From positions 1-10,128 of the forward strand of contig JAHEDB010000049.1 in NCBI GenBank assembly GCA_024641465.1: a DNA stretch of 10,128 bases, in the 5' to 3' direction. A program made the position numbers and the translations under genes. The DNA is from Chromatiales bacterium (GTDB lineage: Bacteria; Pseudomonadota; Gammaproteobacteria; UBA6429; Thiohalophilaceae). Positions 6,298 to 10,128 of the stretch are shown in pieces; positions within the stretch are counted from its first letter, which is position 1; the number at the start of each line of letters is the position of its first letter. The notes under the pieces were generated by a model. It was not told the origin of the DNA and did not search any database. It worked only from the letters and a program-made list of their open reading frames with translations.

Positions 6298-7631
6298 TGC
6301 ATCGCCAACATCAAAATGAGATCTGGATCCTGGTCGCCGTCACGGCCGTGGCCGGTGTGCTGGGCGGGATATTATTCCATAAGGCCGCGCTGTTTATCGC
6401 GATTGTCCTGGCGATTTATATCAGCAACACCCTGCGGAATGTCTTCAAGCTCCACCATTGGTTGATCAATCGTAATGCCAGTGACCTGCCCGAGGGGCAT
6501 GGCTTCTGGGGCGAGGTCTTCAATGAGATCTTTCTCATGGAGAAGGAAAACAAGGGTAACCGCGCCCACCTGACCAATATGCTGACCCGCTTCCAGGGCG
6601 CCGCCGCGGCCCTGCCCGATGGCATGGTGGTGCTCAACAAGCGCAACAAGATCGAGTGGGCCAACCCGGCGGCCTGTCGCATGCTGGGTATTGTATTCCC
6701 CGATGACGTTGGTCAGGCCATCAACAATCTGTTGCGTCACCCGGATTTTTTGCAACACCTGTTGGCGAATGATTTTAGCAAAGAGCTCCATTTACCGTCA
6801 CCGCGCAAACTTGAACAGTCGCTGCTGTTACAGATCATCCCCTACGGCAGCAGCCAGAAACTGATCATCTGTCGCGATGTCACCCACGTCAGCAAGCTGG
6901 AGGCGATGCGCAGCAAGTTTGTCGGCAATGTCTCGCACGAACTGCGTTCACCCATCACCGTCTTATCTGGCTATCTGGAGACACTACAGAACATCCAGAT
7001 CAAATCCAGCAAGGAGCTGGAGCGCCCCCTGTTTAACATGTCGGACCAGGTCAAACGCATGGAGCGACTGGTGACCGATCTACTGATGCTGTCCAAACTG
7101 GAAACCGAGCCCGTCAAATTTACTAACAATATTGTCAATGTGCCGGGTATGTTGGCCCTGATCAAGGAATCCGCCGAGCTGATGAGCGGTGAGAAACAGC
7201 ATGAGCTGTGCTTTGAGATCGATGAACAACTGTACCTGCTGGGTAATCAGGAAGAATTGCGCAGCCTGTTTACCAACCTGATCAGTAATGCCATACGCTA
7301 TACCCCGGCCAGGGGGCTGATCACCATTAAATGGTATCGTCAGGCCGGCCAGGCCCGGTTTGATGTCATCGATACCGGCCCCGGCATTGCCCGACAGCAT
7401 ATTCCCCATCTGACCCAACGGTTTTACCGGGTCGATGCCGACCGTTCCCGCGAGACCGGCGGCACCGGGCTGGGGCTGGCGATCGTCAAGCATGTGCTGG
7501 AGCGTCACGATGGTCAGTTGAATATAGAGAGTGTGCTGGACAAGGGCAGTAACTTTAGTTGCAGCTTCGTGTCCGAACGGGTGGTGGCAAAGCCTCCGGC
7601 GACGAGTGACAAGTTGTCAGCGAATCAATAG
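6297..7631 (+). CDS. phoR: Phosphate regulon sensor histidine kinase PhoR
   Basis: 444 residues, typical for PhoR. Two membrane helices lie at about 9-26 and 30-43 with almost no periplasmic loop, as in other PhoR proteins, which take their signal from the Pst transporter and PhoU rather than from an external ligand. A PAS domain covers about 95-190 (ALPDGMVVLNKRNKIEWANPAA). The phosphorylated His214 is in NVSHELRSPITVLSGYLE. The ATP-binding domain has the N box at 325-332 (Asn327, Asn331), DTGPGI (359-364), the F box around FYRVD (376-380) and GGTGLGLAIVKH (388-399). All catalytic motifs are intact. The ATG at 6297 shares its A with the phoB stop; an upstream in-frame extension would lie inside phoB and is not credible. 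Confidence 0.96.
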   Translation: MHRQHQNEIWILVAVTAVAGVLGGILFHKAALFIAIVLAIYISNTLRNVFKLHHWLINRNASDLPEGHGFWGEVFNEIFLMEKENKGNRAHLTNMLTRFQGAAAALPDGMVVLNKRNKIEWANPAACRMLGIVFPDDVGQAINNLLRHPDFLQHLLANDFSKELHLPSPRKLEQSLLLQIIPYGSSQKLIICRDVTHVSKLEAMRSKFVGNVSHELRSPITVLSGYLETLQNIQIKSSKELERPLFNMSDQVKRMERLVTDLLMLSKLETEPVKFTNNIVNVPGMLALIKESAELMSGEKQHELCFEIDEQLYLLGNQEELRSLFTNLISNAIRYTPARGLITIKWYRQAGQARFDVIDTGPGIARQHIPHLTQRFYRVDADRSRETGGTGLGLAIVKHVLERHDGQLNIESVLDKGSNFSCSFVSERVVAKPPATSDKLSANQ

Positions 7632-7687
7632 CTTTCATAAAACTGTCATAAACCGTTCATCATGTTGTCATATTCTGAATTGATTAT
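7632..7687 (+). promoter_or_regulatory. Tandem Pho boxes and promoter of pstS
   Basis: Four 7-bp units follow each other at exact 11-bp steps: CTTTCAT (7632), CTGTCAT (7643), CGTTCAT (7654) and TTGTCAT (7665-7671), that is, two Pho boxes in tandem. Ten bp later comes GATTAT (7682-7687), which fits the -10 position seen at phoB and pstC. TAGAAT (7695-7700) is closer to the TATAAT consensus but 23 bp away, so it fits the expected geometry less well. The first unit starts one base after the phoR stop. This is the strongest Pho promoter of the window, as expected for an abundant binding protein. Confidence 0.88.
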
Positions 7688-7731
7688 GACAGGGTAGAAT
7701 TTATAAGCGGATTGCTATTAGGAGAAAATGA

Positions 7732-8706
7732 ATGATTAAACAAAGTGTATACCTGCTGAGTGCAGCAATGTTAACCGTCAGTGCAGGCAGTGCCGTCGCC
7801 GCTGGTGGACAACTGGACAATAATCTGCCGGTCTATAAAAAGGCCAGCGGTGTCTCCGGTAACATATCCAGTGTCGGTTCCGACACCCTGGCCAACCTGA
7901 TGACCCTGTGGGCCGAAGAATTCAAACGCCTGTATCCGAATGTGAATATCCAGATCCAGGCCGCCGGTTCATCCACTGCGCCGCCCGCCCTGACCGAAGG
8001 TACCTCCAATCTGGGTCCCATGAGCCGCACGATGAAGGACAAGGAACTACAGGCCTTCGAAAAGAAACACGGCTACAAGCCTACGGCCATTCCAGTCGCG
8101 ATCGATGCCCTGGCGGTGTATGTGCACAAGGACAATCCCATCAAGGGGCTGAGCATTGCTCAGGTTGACGGGATTTTCTCCTCGACCCGCAAGTGTGGCA
8201 CTGATAAAGACATCACTCGCTGGGGTGACCTCGGCATGGGCGATAGCTGGAAATCCCGCAACATTCAGCTGTACGGTCGTAACTCAGTGTCCGGCACCTA
8301 CGGTTACTTCAAGAAAAAGGCCCTCTGTAAGGGTGACTACAAGACTACCGTGAATGAACAGCCAGGTTCCGCCTCGGTTGTGCAGTCAGTGTCTTCTTCT
8401 CTGAACGGCATCGGTTATTCCGGTATTGGCTACAAGACCTCGGGTGTGCGCGCCGTTGCCCTGACCAAGGATGCCGGCAAGCCCTTTATCGAGGCCTCTG
8501 CTGCCAATGCCGCATCAGGCAAGTATCCGCTGAGTCGCTTCCTGTATATCTATGTCAACAAGAAGCCGAACCAGCCGCTGGCACCGATCGAAAGAGAGTT
8601 TGTCAAGATGGTTCTGTCCAAGAGCGGTCAGCAGGTCGTGATAAAGGACGGTTACGTCCCGCTGGATAGCAAAATGGTCAAGAAAGAGTTGGGTATTATC
8701 AACTAA
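7732..8706 (+). CDS. pstS: Phosphate ABC transporter, periplasmic phosphate-binding protein PstS
   Basis: 324 residues with a Sec signal peptide: a positive start (MIKQ), a hydrophobic core, and a likely cut after AVA at about residue 23. The mature protein shows phosphate-binding loops of the PstS family: SSVGSDTL (46-53), AAGSSTAPPALTEGTSNLGPMSR (77-99), and GRNSVSGTYGYF (182-193). It captures phosphate in the periplasm and delivers it to the PstCA-PstB importer. The mature part has two cysteines, Cys155 and Cys199, which could form a disulfide. The start is set by AGGAG (7720-7724) seven bases before the ATG; another ATG four bases earlier (7728) meets a stop after three codons. The gene is monocistronic, or nearly so, because a strong terminator follows. 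Confidence 0.95.
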   Translation: MIKQSVYLLSAAMLTVSAGSAVAAGGQLDNNLPVYKKASGVSGNISSVGSDTLANLMTLWAEEFKRLYPNVNIQIQAAGSSTAPPALTEGTSNLGPMSRTMKDKELQAFEKKHGYKPTAIPVAIDALAVYVHKDNPIKGLSIAQVDGIFSSTRKCGTDKDITRWGDLGMGDSWKSRNIQLYGRNSVSGTYGYFKKKALCKGDYKTTVNEQPGSASVVQSVSSSLNGIGYSGIGYKTSGVRAVALTKDAGKPFIEASAANAASGKYPLSRFLYIYVNKKPNQPLAPIEREFVKMVLSKSGQQVVIKDGYVPLDSKMVKKELGIIN

Positions 8707-8735
8707 TTAAAATAGAGTTATCTTCTCCGATTTTG

Positions 8736-8764
8736 AGCCCCGCCCGTGCGGGGCTTTTTTATTT
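8736..8764 (+). terminator. Intrinsic terminator after pstS
   Basis: A perfect 8-bp GC-rich stem, AGCCCCGC (8736-8743) and GCGGGGCT (8748-8755), with a CCGT loop, is followed at once by a run of T (8755-8760) and ATTT. It lies 30 bp after the pstS stop. It should cut most pstS transcripts before the downstream genes. Confidence 0.95.
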
Positions 8765-8848
8765 AGTTCATTTCCCTGTCACATAATTGCAAGAGCCCGG
8801 CGTTAGGCTGTGGCCCAGATAAGATACTGTTCTTACGGGAGAAATATT

Positions 8849-9004
8849 ATGAAGACTCGAAGGATGCGTAACGCAACCAAACGGGGGCTGGTCTACCTGT
8901 CGGTCATTCTGCTGTATGTCGTTGTGTTTACGAACATTTTACTAACAGATCGAGCCGTGGATCATTTACAATCCTCGGTCACGACAGGCCACACGCCGGG
9001 GTAA
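8849..9004 (+). CDS. Small single-helix membrane protein (51 aa) between pstS and pstC
   Basis: The ATG at 8849 is preceded by GGAG (8838-8841) seven bases upstream, a good ribosome-binding site. A GTG at 8810 in the same frame would add 13 residues but has no such site. The protein has a strongly basic N terminus (MKTRRMRNATKRG), one hydrophobic helix of about 20 residues (LVYLSVILLYVVVFTNILL, about 14-32), and a short polar tail with DRAVDHLQ. The charge pattern predicts an N-in, C-out inner-membrane protein. It has no cysteine. I do not recognise a family. It follows the pstS terminator and stops 28 bp before the pstC Pho box; I find no clear promoter of its own. A role with the phosphate importer or PhoR is suggested only by position. 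Confidence 0.65.
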   Translation: MKTRRMRNATKRGLVYLSVILLYVVVFTNILLTDRAVDHLQSSVTTGHTPG

Positions 9005-9032
9005 CCGTTAAGCAACGGGGGGCGTGAGCGAA

Positions 9033-9066
9033 TTGTAACATTTCTGTCATATTTGACAGTTAAGAT
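9033..9066 (+). promoter_or_regulatory. PhoB-dependent promoter directly before pstC
   Basis: TTGTAAC-ATTT-CTGTCAT (9033-9050) is a Pho box with a perfect second unit. Exactly 10 bp later lies TAAGAT (9061-9066) as a -10, the same spacing as at phoB and pstS. Transcription would begin near 9073, almost on the pstC ATG at 9075. The box also forms a perfect palindrome with the bases after it: CTGTCA-TATT-TGACAG (9044-9059). TTGACA (9053-9058) looks like a consensus -35, but its matching -10 would fall inside the gene. Confidence 0.8.
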
Positions 9067-9074
9067 GGCAGGCT

Positions 9075-10128
9075 ATGTTAATCGAATCATTAAACCGGTT
9101 TTTCACCAGTACGGGCACCGGCCGTTTTCAGTGGCGTGGCATCAAGGACCGTGTCACCGCGGTCTGCATGGGCGTCGGGGGTGTCAGCGTCATCGTCGCC
9201 ATCATACTGATCTTTTTCTATTTGCTGTACGTGGTATTTCCCATGTTTATCCCGGCCAGTATGGAAAAGATAGCCACCTTTCCCCGTCCGGCCGAGCAGC
9301 ATGGCCAGACGGTGCATCTTGCCGTTGAAGAACAGAATGAAGTCGCCTTACGCCTGACCGATCTGGGGCATGCAATATTTTTCAAGGCCAGATCGGGCGA
9401 GGTGATTGATGACGTGAAATTGCCGCTGCCGGCCAAGAGCCACGTCACGACCTATGCCAATGGACGCCTTTCGGCTGGTCTGTTTGCCTATGGTCTGGAT
9501 AATGGCCAGGTCCTGGTCGGACAATACAAGTTTACCGTCAGCTATCCCAATAATCGCCGCAAGATTACCCCGAGTATCGAATACCCCCTGGGTAAGACGC
9601 CGATTGTTGTTGATGGGCGCAAGCAGGCGATTCAGCAACTAGCCCTGCGCAGTGATGAAGAACAGACTACCCTGGTGGTGGTGACGGCGGATGGCCAGTT
9701 ACAACTGACCCACCTGCAAAAAGAGACTTCCATGCTGGGTGAAGACGAAGTCAAATTTGAAAAGACCAGCGTTAAGTTGCCGGCGGTGGAAGGCGTCAAG
9801 TCGCTGCAAATCGAATTTGCCCAGCGCTATTTATACGTGGCCGAACCATCCGGTTATATCACCGTGATTGATATCAGCCAAAAATCGGAACCCCGTTTTG
9901 TGGAACGCAAACGGATTGTCGCCGAAGGCAATCAGATCAAGAGTATGACCTTCCTCACCGGTGGAATTTCACTGTTGGTGACCGCCTCAACGGGTGATGT
10001 CATGCAATGGTTTCCGGTGCGCAAAGGCGACGGTTACGAACTGACCCACATCCGTAGCTTTGCCGTGGGGGATAACGTCGGTATTAACGATATCGAGACC
10101 GAGCAACGTCGCAAGGGTTTTGTCACTG
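9075..10128 (+). CDS. pstC: Phosphate ABC transporter permease PstC, large form, 3' end missing
   Basis: The frame is open from the ATG at 9075 to the window end (351 codons) and has no stop, so the gene is cut by the window. An in-frame TGA at 9054-9056 fixes the start at this ATG or later. The first 27 residues are polar and basic (KDRVTAV). One membrane helix follows (about 28-55, VCMGVGGVSVIVAIILIFFYLLYVVF), then about 290 residues of strand-rich, non-membrane sequence with repeated segments such as VVVTADGQLQL, LYVAEPSGYITVIDI and LLVTASTGDVMQW. These resemble propeller-like blades and should lie in the periplasm. Large PstC proteins of this build, with the permease helices after the extra domain, are known in gammaproteobacteria such as Pseudomonas. 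The permease part itself is outside the window, so the name rests on the domain pattern and the pstS/phoBR context. Confidence 0.85.
   Translation, partial: MLIESLNRFFTSTGTGRFQWRGIKDRVTAVCMGVGGVSVIVAIILIFFYLLYVVFPMFIPASMEKIATFPRPAEQHGQTVHLAVEEQNEVALRLTDLGHAIFFKARSGEVIDDVKLPLPAKSHVTTYANGRLSAGLFAYGLDNGQVLVGQYKFTVSYPNNRRKITPSIEYPLGKTPIVVDGRKQAIQQLALRSDEEQTTLVVVTADGQLQLTHLQKETSMLGEDEVKFEKTSVKLPAVEGVKSLQIEFAQRYLYVAEPSGYITVIDISQKSEPRFVERKRIVAEGNQIKSMTFLTGGISLLVTASTGDVMQWFPVRKGDGYELTHIRSFAVGDNVGINDIETEQRRKGFVT

Noticed and set aside
8765..8782. Possible Pho box before the 51-residue protein (AGTTCAT-TTCC-CTGTCAC)
   Set aside because: The second unit is good but the first matches at only four of seven positions, and no -10-like hexamer occurs at the 10-bp distance used by the three accepted promoters.
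9053..9081. Consensus -35 TTGACA before pstC as a sigma-70 promoter
   Set aside because: Any matching -10 at 15-18 bp spacing would overlap the pstC start and place transcription inside the gene; the hexamer is better explained as the inverted Pho half-site.
9053..9328. 91-codon frame overlapping the pstC start
   Set aside because: The overlapping frame from 9075 stays open to the window end and gives a membrane helix plus ordered strands; this one is rich in His, Arg and Cys and looks like a shadow.
9348..9638. 96-codon minus-strand frame opposite pstC
   Set aside because: Antisense shadow of pstC with no ribosome-binding site or recognisable motif.

Overview
The window looks like chromosomal DNA of a motile, free-living gammaproteobacterium. 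It is moderately GC-rich. The chemotaxis block (CheW-like protein, CheW, DUF2802 protein) follows the order I recall from Pseudomonas and related polar-flagellate groups. The PstC start belongs to the large gammaproteobacterial form, with a big non-permease N-terminal part. I cannot name a genus from sequence alone. I found no tRNA, rRNA, CRISPR array, transposase or phage gene.

Layout. (1) Positions 1-1905, plus strand: the 3' part of a CheW-domain protein, a complete cheW, a 58-residue proline/acid-rich protein, and a DUF2802 membrane protein whose start overlaps the preceding stop. (2) Positions 1906-2075: a gap between convergent genes, filled by a 110-bp element with inverted ends and five tandem 9-bp units. 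(3) Positions 2076-5416, minus strand, read right to left: a MEMO1-like protein (AmmeMemoRadiSam system protein B), an AMMECR1 protein (system protein A), a FliK-type hook-length protein, and a small FlhB C-terminal-domain homologue overlapping the fliK stop. (4) Positions 5417-5589: the divergent control region of the MEMO1-like gene and phoB. (5) Positions 5590-10128, plus strand: phoB, phoR, pstS, a 51-residue one-helix membrane protein, and the 5' part of pstC, which runs off the window.

How the genes work together. The left half concerns flagellar motility and chemoreceptor coupling. The right half is the phosphate-starvation module. PhoR senses and PhoB activates, PstS binds periplasmic phosphate, and PstC is part of the importer; pstA, pstB and phoU probably follow outside the window. 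Three PhoB-type promoters (before phoB, pstS and pstC) share the same geometry: 7-bp units every 11 bp, then exactly 10 bp to a -10-like hexamer. phoB is therefore probably autoregulated, and pstC is probably driven separately from pstS, which ends in a strong intrinsic terminator. The AMMECR1/MEMO1 pair lies between the two modules and its cellular role is not established.

I see no clearly new multi-gene system. The best leads are the pstS-pstC small membrane protein, the almost leaderless pstC promoter, inverted TGACAG sites after every Pho box, the AMMECR1/MEMO1 pair without its radical-SAM partner nearby, the 58-residue protein after cheW, and the intergenic repeat element.
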